Of a DNA stretch of 28,664 nt, positions 8,008 through 15,974 are shown piece by piece (position 1 is the stretch's first letter; every line of letters starts with the position of its first letter). The notes beneath the pieces were generated by a model, which saw nothing but the letters and a program-made list of their open reading frames with translations, was not told where the DNA came from and made no database searches. The translations under genes were made by a program, and so were the position numbers. This DNA comes from Anaerolineales bacterium UBA1429 (GTDB lineage: Bacteria > Chloroflexota > Anaerolineae > UBA1429). The stretch spans positions 12,998-41,661 of the forward strand of contig DCTX01000010.1 of NCBI GenBank assembly GCA_002329325.1, read 5' to 3'.

Positions 8008-9015
8008 ATGCACGATGCGCGCATCTATCCGCTGACATTCGAGCCACAACTGCGCGACTATATCTGGGGCGGGCGCAACCTGGAGCGGCTCTTTGGCCGC
8101 CGCTTGCCGCCCGGCATCGTGGCCGAGAGCTGGGAGATCTCGGCCCACCCAGAGGCGCCCACCCGGGTTCTGCACGGACCCTGGCAGGGCCGGACACTGC
8201 CGGAGGTGCAGGCGGCGTTGGGCGAGGCGCTGGTGGGGACGCGGGGCGTCATGCGCGCCTTCCAGGGGCGCTTTCCTCTGTTGGTCAAGCTGCTGGATGC
8301 CGAGCAGGATCTCTCGGTGCAGGTGCACCCGGACGACGCCTATGCCAGCGCCCACGACCTGGGCGATCCGGGCAAGGTGGAGAGCTGGTATGTCCTGGCC
8401 GCCAGGCCGGGCGCCGGGCTGATCTACGGCCTGGCCCCCGGGGTGGATCGGGAGCGTCTGTGCGCCGCCATCCGCCAGGGGCGCGTGCCCGATACGCTGG
8501 CGCGGCTGCCGGTGCGCGCCGGCGATTGCGTGCACGTGCCGGCGGGCACGCTGCATGCCCTCACCGCCGGTATCGTGGTGGTCGAGATTCAGCAGAGCTC
8601 TGACGCGACCTTTCGCGTGTACGATTGGGACCGCCTGGGTCACGATGGTCGGCCCCGCCCGCTGCACGTCCAGCAGGCGCTGGAAGTGATCGCCTGGGAG
8701 GGCGACGCCCCCGGCGTGGTGTCGCCCGACGCCCTCTCGGAGGGCGATGGGGTGCGTCGCGCGCGTCTGGTGGCCTGCCCCCAGTTCCACCTGGAGCAGT
8801 TCGATCTGGCGGCGGGCGCCACCTACCAGGGCGCGTGCACGGGCGAGACGTTTGAGATCTGGGGCTGCGTCCAGGGCGAGGTCGAGCTGGCCTGGGCGGG
8901 CGCCCGGCTGGGCCTGGCGAGCATCGGCTTTGCGCTGCTGCCCGCTGCCCTGGGCCGCTTCGAGCTCCGCGCCGCGGGCCTGACGCGCCTGCTGCGCGCC
9001 TATCTGGCCGCCTAG
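8008..9015 (+). CDS. manA: Mannose-6-phosphate isomerase, class I
   Basis: The enzyme interconverts mannose 6-phosphate and fructose 6-phosphate in the cytoplasm with a bound zinc. The 335-residue cupin protein carries the type I signatures: RDYIWGGRNL near residues 16-25, LSVQVHPDD (102-110) with zinc ligands Gln105 and His107, KVESWYVL with Glu125, and PAGTLHAL with His183. FRVYDWDR (202-209) holds the expected catalytic Arg. Its length is that of the short bacterial form of the family. The gene starts three bases after the isomerase stop, with no ribosome site of its own apart from sequence inside that gene, and is followed by a clear terminator. With the beta-mannosidase it would link released mannose, after phosphorylation, to glycolysis; no mannose kinase gene is in the window. 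Confidence 0.95.
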   Translation: MHDARIYPLTFEPQLRDYIWGGRNLERLFGRRLPPGIVAESWEISAHPEAPTRVLHGPWQGRTLPEVQAALGEALVGTRGVMRAFQGRFPLLVKLLDAEQDLSVQVHPDDAYASAHDLGDPGKVESWYVLAARPGAGLIYGLAPGVDRERLCAAIRQGRVPDTLARLPVRAGDCVHVPAGTLHALTAGIVVVEIQQSSDATFRVYDWDRLGHDGRPRPLHVQQALEVIAWEGDAPGVVSPDALSEGDGVRRARLVACPQFHLEQFDLAAGATYQGACTGETFEIWGCVQGEVELAWAGARLGLASIGFALLPAALGRFELRAAGLTRLLRAYLAA

Positions 9016-9072
9016 GCGCGGGAGCCCCTTTGGCGCCGTCACCCCGCGATGCCGTTGCCGGCCCTGATACCG

Positions 9073-9107
9073 ACGGAACCCACTCATCGAGTGGGTTCCG
9101 TTTCTCT
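9073..9107 (+). terminator. Rho-independent terminator after manA
   Basis: A perfect 13-bp stem (9073-9085 with 9089-9101, ATC loop) is followed by a T-rich stretch (TTTCTCTT). It lies 57 bases after the manA stop and before the convergent dehydrogenase gene. Confidence 0.85.
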
Positions 9108-9188
9108 TCCCCGCGAGCGAGCGAAGGGCGCGGCGGCGCTGAACACGCGCAACAGCCGTGGGGGTGAGGGCGAGACGGGCGCTTGGTC

Positions 9189-10223
9189 TCAGTCGAACAG
9201 GAACACGGTGCGGATGTTGCCCTCCACGCCCTTGTACAGCCGGTCGAATACGGCCTGGCCATCCTCGATGCGGGCGTAATCGCTGATAAAGGGGTCCACG
9301 TTGATCCGCCCGGAGGCGATCAGCTCCACACAGGCGGCGATCTCGCCGTTGCAGGCGCACACGCCATAGAGGGTGATCTCGCGGCTGGTGATGCTCTGCA
9401 AGCCCATCTCGACCCGGGGCGCCACGTTGCCGATCAGGGTCAGGCTGCCGCCCTTGCGCGTGATCTCCAGGGCGGTGTCTATGGTGGTCTGGATGCCCAC
9501 GGCCTCGAGGGTCGCATCGGCGCCGCGCGGGCCTGTGGCGGCAAAGAGCTGCTCCAGCATGTCCGGCGCATCGGCGCGGATGGTGATGTCGGCGCCCATG
9601 GCGCGCGCCATCTCCAGGCGAGAGGGCGATAGGTCGGTGACGATGATCTTGCCCGCGCCCTTGAGCCGGATGGCCTGCAGGGCCACCAGCCCCACGCCGC
9701 CCGCCCCCACGATGACGACGGTATCGTTGAGCTGCAGCGGGGTGCGGTTGGCCGCGTGGACGCCCACAGAGGTGGTCTCCACCAGGGCGGCCTGGGCGTG
9801 GCTCAGGCCGTCGGGCATGTGCACGGCGATCCGGTAGGGCACGAGGACGTACTCGGCCATGGCGCCATGCCGCCGGTAGGTGCCCTCGGAGACGCCCAGC
9901 ACCTCGCGGTTATCGCACAGGTTCCAGTGGCCGCTGAGGCAGTAGTCGCACTTTAAGCAGTACACGGTGGAATCAAAGGTGACCCGGTCGCCCTCGGCAA
10001 AGCCCTGGACGTTCTCGCCCACGGCCGCGACCACGCCAGAGGCTTCGTGGCCCATGATGATGGGCGGTTGGCGGCGCCCCGTGGATCCCGAATAGCCCTT
10101 GATGTCCGAGCCGCAGATGGCGCACGCCTTGACCTGCACCAGCAGGTCGTCGGGGCCGGGCTCCGGCGTGGGCCAATCGGTGTATTCCATGACATAGGGC
10201 GCGGTGTGAACCAGGGCTTTCAT
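9189..10223 (-). CDS. Zinc-dependent medium-chain alcohol/polyol dehydrogenase
   Basis: This is a 344-residue NAD(P)-dependent dehydrogenase of the MDR superfamily, closest in appearance to sorbitol or galactitol-1-phosphate dehydrogenases (CGSDIKGYSG). Catalytic zinc ligands are Cys37 and His59-Glu60 in GHEASGVV. The structural zinc site is Cys89, Cys92, Cys95 and Cys103. The cofactor-binding Rossmann motif GAGGVG is at 173-178, followed by Asp in VTDLSPSR, which favours NAD over NADP. The ATG at 10223 follows an AAAGGGGG site. It has its own promoter and is convergent with manA, from which it is separated by a terminator. The neighbourhood suggests oxidation of a sugar or polyol, but the substrate is not determined by sequence. 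Confidence 0.9.
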   Translation of the reverse strand: MKALVHTAPYVMEYTDWPTPEPGPDDLLVQVKACAICGSDIKGYSGSTGRRQPPIIMGHEASGVVAAVGENVQGFAEGDRVTFDSTVYCLKCDYCLSGHWNLCDNREVLGVSEGTYRRHGAMAEYVLVPYRIAVHMPDGLSHAQAALVETTSVGVHAANRTPLQLNDTVVIVGAGGVGLVALQAIRLKGAGKIIVTDLSPSRLEMARAMGADITIRADAPDMLEQLFAATGPRGADATLEAVGIQTTIDTALEITRKGGSLTLIGNVAPRVEMGLQSITSREITLYGVCACNGEIAACVELIASGRINVDPFISDYARIEDGQAVFDRLYKGVEGNIRTVFLFD

Positions 10224-10252
10224 CGTGTTCCCCCTTTGCGTCTGATGGCAGG

Positions 10253-10281
10253 ATTATGGCCCGGGGCGGATAGGCTGTCAA
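10253..10281 (-). promoter_or_regulatory. Promoter of the dehydrogenase gene
   Basis: On the minus strand a perfect TTGACA (10281-10276), 17-base spacer and CATAAT (10258-10253) lie 30 bases before the start codon. Confidence 0.8.
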
Positions 10282-10355
10282 TGTCGGGGGGCGATGGCTG
10301 CTGCCCGCTTGCGTGGCAGCGCTGCTGGGTCGCCCTCGTTGTACCTGTGAGAATG

Positions 10356-10390
10356 AAAAAGCCCCTCCCTCGCGACTGCGAGGGAGGGGC
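10356..10390 (-). terminator. Rho-independent terminator of ileS
   Basis: On the minus strand a perfect 13-bp stem (10390-10378 with 10373-10361, AGTC loop) is followed by five T residues. It lies 36 bases after the ileS stop codon. Confidence 0.92.
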
Positions 10391-10426
10391 AGCCCGCGCC
10401 CGACAGGGGCGGGGTGAGGGCGGCGC

Positions 10427-13400
10427 CTAGCGCCGGACGGCCACGACGGCGGCGGCGCCATCCAGCTTGACGGCCTCGCGGGCATCCCACGGGGCGTCGT
10501 CGGGCGCCCAGAGGACCTCGCGGGCCAGGGTCTCCTGCCGCAGATACTCGCCGAACTGGTCGGCGGCCTGCCGCGCCCGCTCCGACAGCCCGAACAGGCC
10601 CACGGTGATGCGGTCGTCGAGCTGATAGTCGGCCTGCTTGCGCAAGGTCTGGACATAGCGCACCAGATCGCGCACCAGGCCCTCGGCCACCAGGTCGTCG
10701 GTGAGCACCGTGTCCACCGCCACCGTCACCCCGCGCTCAACGGTCACTGCGAGGCCCTCGGCGGGCTCTGTATCCACGATGACCTCCTCAGGCAGCAGCT
10801 CGATCGTCTCGCCATCCAGCTCCAGCTCCAGGGGCAGGCCGGCCCGCAGGCGGCGCACGGCGGGGCCGGGATCCAGGGCGGCCAGGGCCTGGCGCAACCG
10901 GGGATAGCGCGGGCCATACTTGGGCCCCAGCAGGCGTCCCTCGCCCGCCAGGCGGTAGCTCACCAGGCGCGCCTCATCCTCGACAAAGGCCAGCGCCTTG
11001 ACGTTCAACTCGTCGCGCACGATCTCGGCCAGCTCCTCGGAGAGGCTCTGGGGGCCGTCGCCGGTGTAGACCAGCGCCTGGGCCAGGGGCTGGCGGATCT
11101 TGATGTTCGCGCTGTTGCGCGAGCTCAGCCCCAGGCTGGCGACCCGGCGCGCCAGGGCCATCTGCTCCAGCAGGTCGGCGTCCACCGTCGTCTCGTCGGC
11201 CTGGGGCCAACGGGTGTGGTGCACGCTCAGGTGGGCTTGGGGCTGCACGCCCCGCACCAGGTTCTGGTACATCACCTCGCAGACAAAGGGCGTGAAGGGC
11301 GCCAACACCCGGATCAGGCGCACCAGTACATAATACAGGGTGGCGTAGGCCGTCTGCTTGTCGGCATCGTGCTCGCTCTTCCAGAAGCGGCGGCGGCTGC
11401 GCCGGACATACCAGTTGGTCAGGTCATCCAGCAGCGCCTCGACGGTCAAGGTCGCGTCGTAGGCATCGGAATCGCGCAGGGCCTGTTGGCACTCGGCCGC
11501 CACCTGGTTGACGCGGGCGATGATCCAGCGATCCAGCGGGCTCTCACTGGTGGGCGCGGCGCCCTCGGGATGATCGGGGTCGAAGCCCTCCTGCGAGGGC
11601 TCCCAGCCGTCCAGCCGGGCATAGGACACGAAAAAGTTGTATACGTTCCAGAGGGGGATCAGGAACCGGCGGCGCGTCTCGTCGGCCCGGTTGTAGCCAA
11701 AGAGCAGGTTGTTCTCGGGCCGGTGGGCGCAATAGAGCCAACGCATCACGTCCACGCCCATGCGGTCGGCGGCCTCGTTGAACTCGATCATGTTGCCCGA
11801 GCTCTTGTGCATGGGCGAGCCGTCCTCGGCCAGCAGGGTGGCGTAGGAAAAGTTCTCCAGGAAGGGCGGCGTGCCCTCCAGCACGGTGGCCATGGCCAGC
11901 ATGCTGTAGAACCAGTTGCGGAACTGGCCGGGGAAGGACTCGCTGATCCAGTGGGCCGGGTACCACTTTTCCCAGTAGGCGCGGTCGGTGCGGTAGCCCA
12001 GGGTGGAGAAGGACACCACGCCTGCATCCAGCCAGGGGTTGCCCACGTCCTCGATGCGGCTCATCTGGCCGCCGCACTGGCAGCGCAGCTTGACGGCGTC
12101 AATGTAGGGGCGGTGGGGCGTGTGGCCCTCGAACTGCTCCCAGCCCGCGACGGCCCGTTCGCGCAGCATCACCTCATCGCGGATGACCTCATAGCGCCCG
12201 CATGCCTCGCATTCCCAGATGGGCAACGCCAGGCCCCAGTAGCGCTTTTTGCTGATCATCCAATCATGCATGTTGCGCAGCCAATCCAGCTCGCGCTCCA
12301 GGCCAAAGGCCGGGATCCAGCGGATCTGCCGGGTGACGTCCATCATGCGGTGGCGCAGCTCGTCCATGCTGATGAACCACTCGTCCACCAGGCGAAAGAC
12401 CAGCTCGGTCTTGCAGCGCCAGCAGATGGGGTAGCGGTGGGTATAGTCATCCACGCGGTAGAGCACACCCCGGCGCTCCAGGTCCTCAAAGATGGGCTGG
12501 GCCACATCCGAGACGTGCATGCCCACCAGCCAGTCAAAGCCCTCGACAAAGACGCCCTCCTCATCCAGCGGCGCGACGATGGGCAGGCCCAGCGAACGGC
12601 CAAGCTGAAAGTCCTCGGCGCCGCAGCCCGGCGCGATGTGGACGATGCCGGTGCCCTCTTCCTCGCCCACCTCGTCCCACAGGACCACGCGATGGGCTGC
12701 TGCGGCGCTCAGGGCCACGCCCTCCACCAGCTCGTCGAGCTGGGTGTGGCCGCCGGGCTCCTGGGCGGCGGGCAGGTGGTCGAACGGCCCGTCGTAGGTC
12801 CAGCCTTCCAACTCGGCGCCCTTGAGCTCGCCCAGCACCTCAAAGGGGCCAGAGAGCATGTGGGTGGTGCCCTTGGAGAGGTAGAGGATCTCATCGCCCT
12901 GGCGCACCCGCAGGTAATCCAGCTTGGCGCCCACGGCGGCGGCCACATTGCTGGTCAGGGTCCAGGGGGTGGTGGTCCACACCAACAGCGACTCGCCGGG
13001 GCGCTGGCGCAGGGGCAGGCGCAGCGTCACGGCGCGGTGAGTCAGCTCGGCATAGCCATCGGTGACGATCTCGTGCTGGCTGATGCCCGTGGCGCAACGC
13101 GGGCACCAGGGCATGACGTCGGCCCCCCGATAGAGCCAGCCCTGCTCCCAGCACTTGTGGAGCATGTTCCAGATCACGTAGTTGTTCTCGTTGCTAAAGG
13201 TAAAGTAGCTGCCGCCCAGCTCGGCCAGGCCCAGCCGCCCCACGATCTGCTCGACGGTATCGGTGACGGGCCCCTGGGGACCCTGGACCGTGATGATCTG
13301 CGAGGGATCCTCGGCCAGCCGGTCGGCCAGCCAGCGCAGTTGAGCGGGGTCGTTCCAATCCATCCAGAAGCCCAGGCGCATGGATTGCTGGGTCTGCATG

Positions 13401-13789
13401 GCGGCCATGCGCAGCACCCGCTCTTTGCACTTGAGCACAAAGCGATCCAGCCCATAGTCCTCGATGTCCTTCTTGGATTGAAAGCCGAGCTCCTTCTCCA
13501 CCTCGACCTCGACCCACAGGCCCTGGCAATCAAAGCCGTTCTGGTAGCGCAGCTCGCGGCCCTGCATGGTCCAGAAGCGGTTGAACAGGTCCTTGTAGGT
13601 GCGCCCCCAGCCGTGGTGCACGCCCATGGGGTTGTTGGCGGTGATGGGGCCGTCGATGAAGGACCAGGGGGGCTCGCCCTTGCGCAGGCAGCGCAAAGCC
13701 TCAAAGGCCTTGGTCTCCTCCCAAAAGCGCAGCACATCCTTCTCTTGCGCGACGAAATCTACGTTGGCGGGCACTTCGGTAAACGGCAT
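10427..13789 (-). CDS. ileS: Isoleucyl-tRNA synthetase, long type-2-like form
   Basis: The enzyme charges tRNA-Ile with isoleucine and edits misactivated valine. The 1120-residue class I synthetase has a HIGH-type signature at 58-61 (HHGW in NPMGVHHGWGRTYKD) and a KMSKS-type signature MHKSSGN at 660-666. Both forms are typical of the eukaryote-like (type 2) IleRS. The editing domain lies between them (roughly residues 230-470, with LLVWTTTPWTLTSN), and four-Cys zinc-like elements (CPRC, CWRC, CEAC, CQC) occur along the protein. An anticodon-binding domain and long C-terminal domain follow. Residues about 147-193 form an extra segment between the LGFWMDW and SYFTFSNENNYVIW blocks. The ATG at 13789 has AGGAGG six bases upstream and lies after the T-box terminator, so the open frame extending to 13945 is not used. 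Confidence 0.96.
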   Translation of the reverse strand: MPFTEVPANVDFVAQEKDVLRFWEETKAFEALRCLRKGEPPWSFIDGPITANNPMGVHHGWGRTYKDLFNRFWTMQGRELRYQNGFDCQGLWVEVEVEKELGFQSKKDIEDYGLDRFVLKCKERVLRMAAMQTQQSMRLGFWMDWNDPAQLRWLADRLAEDPSQIITVQGPQGPVTDTVEQIVGRLGLAELGGSYFTFSNENNYVIWNMLHKCWEQGWLYRGADVMPWCPRCATGISQHEIVTDGYAELTHRAVTLRLPLRQRPGESLLVWTTTPWTLTSNVAAAVGAKLDYLRVRQGDEILYLSKGTTHMLSGPFEVLGELKGAELEGWTYDGPFDHLPAAQEPGGHTQLDELVEGVALSAAAAHRVVLWDEVGEEEGTGIVHIAPGCGAEDFQLGRSLGLPIVAPLDEEGVFVEGFDWLVGMHVSDVAQPIFEDLERRGVLYRVDDYTHRYPICWRCKTELVFRLVDEWFISMDELRHRMMDVTRQIRWIPAFGLERELDWLRNMHDWMISKKRYWGLALPIWECEACGRYEVIRDEVMLRERAVAGWEQFEGHTPHRPYIDAVKLRCQCGGQMSRIEDVGNPWLDAGVVSFSTLGYRTDRAYWEKWYPAHWISESFPGQFRNWFYSMLAMATVLEGTPPFLENFSYATLLAEDGSPMHKSSGNMIEFNEAADRMGVDVMRWLYCAHRPENNLLFGYNRADETRRRFLIPLWNVYNFFVSYARLDGWEPSQEGFDPDHPEGAAPTSESPLDRWIIARVNQVAAECQQALRDSDAYDATLTVEALLDDLTNWYVRRSRRRFWKSEHDADKQTAYATLYYVLVRLIRVLAPFTPFVCEVMYQNLVRGVQPQAHLSVHHTRWPQADETTVDADLLEQMALARRVASLGLSSRNSANIKIRQPLAQALVYTGDGPQSLSEELAEIVRDELNVKALAFVEDEARLVSYRLAGEGRLLGPKYGPRYPRLRQALAALDPGPAVRRLRAGLPLELELDGETIELLPEEVIVDTEPAEGLAVTVERGVTVAVDTVLTDDLVAEGLVRDLVRYVQTLRKQADYQLDDRITVGLFGLSERARQAADQFGEYLRQETLAREVLWAPDDAPWDAREAVKLDGAAAVVAVRR

Positions 13790-13832
13790 CTGGCTCCTCC
13801 TATCGCGGCGCATAGGGTTTGTTGCATATACG

Positions 13833-13866
13833 AAAAACAGCCCCCGTCCCCGTAGGGACGAGAGCT
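13833..13866 (-). terminator. Regulated T-box terminator
   Basis: On the minus strand a 12-bp stem with two G-U pairs (13866-13855 with 13850-13839, TACG loop) is followed after one base by TTTTT. Its 5' arm includes the CCCT that can alternatively pair with the AGGG of the T-box. Confidence 0.9.
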
Positions 13867-14151
13867 GCATACAGCATCTCGCGGTACCACCCTGCTTGGC
13901 GTGATCGCCCACTCGATCGCCTGCGGGAGACGCGCCGTCCAGCATGGACAGGGGCCTCCGAGAGGCGCGCCCCGCTAACGGGGGGCGAATCCGGACGGGA
14001 CTACTGGGGCCTGGGCCCTTTCGACCGTCGGCTCGGGAGTGATTTTGGGCCGGCCGTAACGCGCCCGGATCGCACCCATCCCGGGCTCTCTGTGCGCACG
14101 CGGGGCCTCTGCCCCCGGCCTACTCGTCTCCGTCATCGCCGGTAGCGATAT
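13833..14151 (-). promoter_or_regulatory. T-box riboswitch leader of ileS (tRNA-Ile responsive)
   Basis: Read on the minus strand, the leader carries the features of a transcriptional T-box in order. Stem I has an AGTA turn element near 14121, an AGAGAG element near 14091, a distal stem with an ATGGGTGCGA loop, and the specifier ATC (Ile) at 14043-14041 within AAAATCACTCC. A stem II/III region follows, then the T-box AGGGTGGTACCGCG at 13893-13880. A CGTCCCT element then pairs either with the T-box (antiterminator) or within the terminator at 13866-13833. Uncharged tRNA-Ile should pair its anticodon with the specifier and its NCCA end with the T-box bulge, allowing read-through into ileS. The 5' end is estimated from the promoter. 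This fills the gene-free stretch between 13790 and 14210. Confidence 0.93.
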
Positions 14152-14157
14152 GGGCCT

Positions 14158-14185
14158 ATTATAGCGAGGGGGCCGGCGCCGTCAA
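14158..14185 (-). promoter_or_regulatory. Promoter of the ileS T-box transcript
   Basis: On the minus strand TTGACG (14185-14180), a 16-base spacer and a perfect TATAAT (14163-14158) precede the leader. Only 25 bases separate the -35 element from the restriction enzyme stop codon. Confidence 0.85.
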
Positions 14186-14210
14186 CTTGTGGGCGCGGGC
14201 CGCCACGGCG

Positions 14211-14966
14211 CTAGGAGAGGAATGGGTCCAGGTCGTAGTTGCCGCTGTTGAACTCGACCAACTTGACCCAGTCTATATCACCGCGCTCGTCGCAGAAATC
14301 GGCGATGAATTGGCGCGTGAAGCGATTCACGACACGAGCCCGCTCCGCATAGAACGCCTCGTTATGCTCCCTCGCGCGATAGCCGATGGGCTCAATGATG
14401 TCGGTGTACAGCTCTCGATTCTCGCTGATGAGGTACCAGAAGTTCTGTCCCACGACCTTTAGGTACCCGGCCTTCTGATAGCTGGTGCGTGTCCTGCCAT
14501 AACAGATGCCGAGTACGGGCTGCACATTGATCGCGACGCGCGCCTGCCGCACGCGAATGACGCCATTCCGAAGGTCCTGCGCCAATTTGGCGTGCTGGGA
14601 GCTGTTTCCCCAGTTGGTGCCAGACTTGATAGAAACCAGATAGTGTGTGCCTTTGTTCGAGAATTCTAGGTCGATGCCCTGTGAGGCGGACTTGTGCCCG
14701 TCACACGTCTCGCCAGCTACATAGATCGCCAGACCTTCCAGGAAATCGCCAAAAAGCTTCTCTTCTGAGGAGGAGAGAAATGCCTCTAGCAGACCTTCCA
14801 TAAGTTGCCCTGCGCTGGTAATGTGCTTCGCTTTGAACAGATAGGGGTTCTTCGTAAGTAGGCGCCGCAAGGCCAACTGCTCCAGCGAACTGATGCGTCG
14901 CTGATGAAAGTCGACGATATTCGCATTCACGTAATCGCGCAGACGGCCCAAATCCAAGGGTCTCAT
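14211..14966 (-). CDS. Type II restriction endonuclease, PmeII/EcoO109I family
   Basis: The 251-residue protein resembles the PmeII family of type II endonucleases (EcoO109I relatives). Family-like blocks are KNPYLFKAKHI (39-49), FLSSSEEKLFGDFLEGLAIYV (63-83), GIDLEF (97-102), YLVSIKSGTNWGNSSQ (109-124), the GICYGR region, and a C-terminal DWVKLVEFNSG. The PD-(D/E)xK-type core is probably Asp99 and Lys114. The position two before the Lys is Ser112 rather than an acidic residue, so another Glu (for example Glu101) may complete the site. Its ATG overlaps the methyltransferase stop (ATGA), so the two are coupled, methyltransferase first. Target sequence cannot be read from the protein. Codon and base use is less GC rich than in flanking genes, consistent with transfer. 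Confidence 0.85.
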   Translation of the reverse strand: MRPLDLGRLRDYVNANIVDFHQRRISSLEQLALRRLLTKNPYLFKAKHITSAGQLMEGLLEAFLSSSEEKLFGDFLEGLAIYVAGETCDGHKSASQGIDLEFSNKGTHYLVSIKSGTNWGNSSQHAKLAQDLRNGVIRVRQARVAINVQPVLGICYGRTRTSYQKAGYLKVVGQNFWYLISENRELYTDIIEPIGYRAREHNEAFYAERARVVNRFTRQFIADFCDERGDIDWVKLVEFNSGNYDLDPFLS

Positions 14967-15823
14967 TGAGGGCTCTCCGCGTGATAGGTTCCTGATTCCT
15001 CGAGGAGTTGGCGCTGCAGCTGCATAACCCGCTCCTCAGCGATCTGGCAGTACTCCTCGCTGATATCTATGCCGAGGTATCTACGTCCGAGCCGCTTCGC
15101 CGCCAAGGCCGTGGTGCCCGAGCCGACGAAAGGATCAAGCACCAGGTCTCCTTCCTGGGTAAAGAGCTTGATGAACCAAGTGGGCAGCTCGAGGGGAAAG
15201 GCAGCGCTGTGCCCGCGGTTGGAGCACTCTGTAGCCATATGGATCACATTGTCCGGGTACACCAGGTCGCGGCCGAGCCAGTTGGATACGTTCTTGCCAA
15301 AGCCGCTCTCGACACGCGATTCGTCGCGCCTCAGATCTGTCTCGCTTAGTTTGGAGAGACGATCCTGCGCCCAATCGCCAACCGGCACCATCACCGCATC
15401 CTGATACATATGGAATCTGCGATGCTTGTTGAACTGCAAGAGCCTTTCCCAACCATCGCGGAACCGATTGGGCCACTTGCCCGGGTACGAATTCTTCTTG
15501 TGCCACATGAACTCCTCGGTCCATAGCCAGCCCTGCTCGCGCATCCGCAAGATCAGCTCGATGACGTATGTATGGCGCTCACCGTTGACTACGCGCTCCT
15601 TGATGTTGAGCACGAATGTTCCGGTTGGCTTGAGCACGCGGAGTAACTGCTCGGCCTTGGGCAGGAACCATTCCACATACTCGTCCGGACGCACGCCTCC
15701 ATAGGTGTTCTTGCGTTGGTCAGCGTAGGGTGGCGAAGTGAAGATCAGATCTACCGAGTTGTCATCCAAGCGCTGCAAGACCTGCTCGCAGTCTCCGGCG
15801 ATTATCTCGTTCTGTAGCCGCAT
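14963..15823 (-). CDS. Type II site-specific DNA methyltransferase, beta class, probably N4-cytosine
   Basis: This enzyme methylates the recognition site of the adjacent endonuclease. In the 286-residue protein the catalytic motif IV TSPPY (29-33) comes first and the AdoMet-binding motif I DPFVGSGTT (230-238) is near the C-terminus, which is the beta-class order. A Ser-Pro-Pro-Tyr motif usually indicates N4-cytosine methylation; N6-adenine is less likely. A target-recognition region with the WLGRDLVYPDNVIHMATECSN segment lies between them, as in many beta-class enzymes. ATG 15823 is preferred because a GGGAG site is nine bases upstream; TTG 15832 would abut that site. The gene has its own promoter, is the first of the R-M pair, and is less GC rich than its surroundings. 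Confidence 0.93.
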   Translation of the reverse strand: MRLQNEIIAGDCEQVLQRLDDNSVDLIFTSPPYADQRKNTYGGVRPDEYVEWFLPKAEQLLRVLKPTGTFVLNIKERVVNGERHTYVIELILRMREQGWLWTEEFMWHKKNSYPGKWPNRFRDGWERLLQFNKHRRFHMYQDAVMVPVGDWAQDRLSKLSETDLRRDESRVESGFGKNVSNWLGRDLVYPDNVIHMATECSNRGHSAAFPLELPTWFIKLFTQEGDLVLDPFVGSGTTALAAKRLGRRYLGIDISEEYCQIAEERVMQLQRQLLEESGTYHAESPQ

Positions 15824-15863
15824 CCCACGCAACTCCCTTGAACATATATTCTAGCCTGAGGCC

Positions 15864-15892
15864 ATTATACCATGGCCGGCATCGTCCTTCAA
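15864..15892 (-). promoter_or_regulatory. Promoter of the restriction-modification operon
   Basis: On the minus strand TTGAAG (15892-15887), 17-base spacer and a perfect TATAAT (15869-15864) lie 41 bases before the methyltransferase ATG. The promoter of the divergent secreted-protein gene begins 26 bases away. Confidence 0.75.
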
Positions 15893-15917
15893 AGGCGCCG
15901 ATGCACATGGCCGCCGT

Positions 15918-15947
15918 TTGGTGCGACACCCACCGTCGTTCTATACT
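15918..15947 (+). promoter_or_regulatory. Probable promoter of the secreted-protein gene
   Basis: TTGGTG (15918-15923), an 18-base spacer and TATACT (15942-15947) precede the proposed TTG start by 27 bases. Placing the promoter here argues against a start codon at 15918. Confidence 0.5.
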
Positions 15948-15974
15948 TGCGTATCTCCCGTCAAGAGGAAACCA

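Noticed and set aside
11216..13855. 879-codon plus-strand frame opposite ileS
   Set aside because: Antisense shadow of ileS: His/Gln/Gly-rich translation without motifs, explained by codon bias on the other strand.
13790..14210. A small protein gene in the long ileS leader (plus-strand frame 13819-14145)
   Set aside because: The region is fully accounted for by T-box riboswitch elements on the minus strand, and the frame has no start signal or recognisable content.
15832..15834. TTG at 15832 as methyltransferase start
   Set aside because: It directly abuts the GGGAG ribosome site with no spacing; ATG 15823 has proper spacing.
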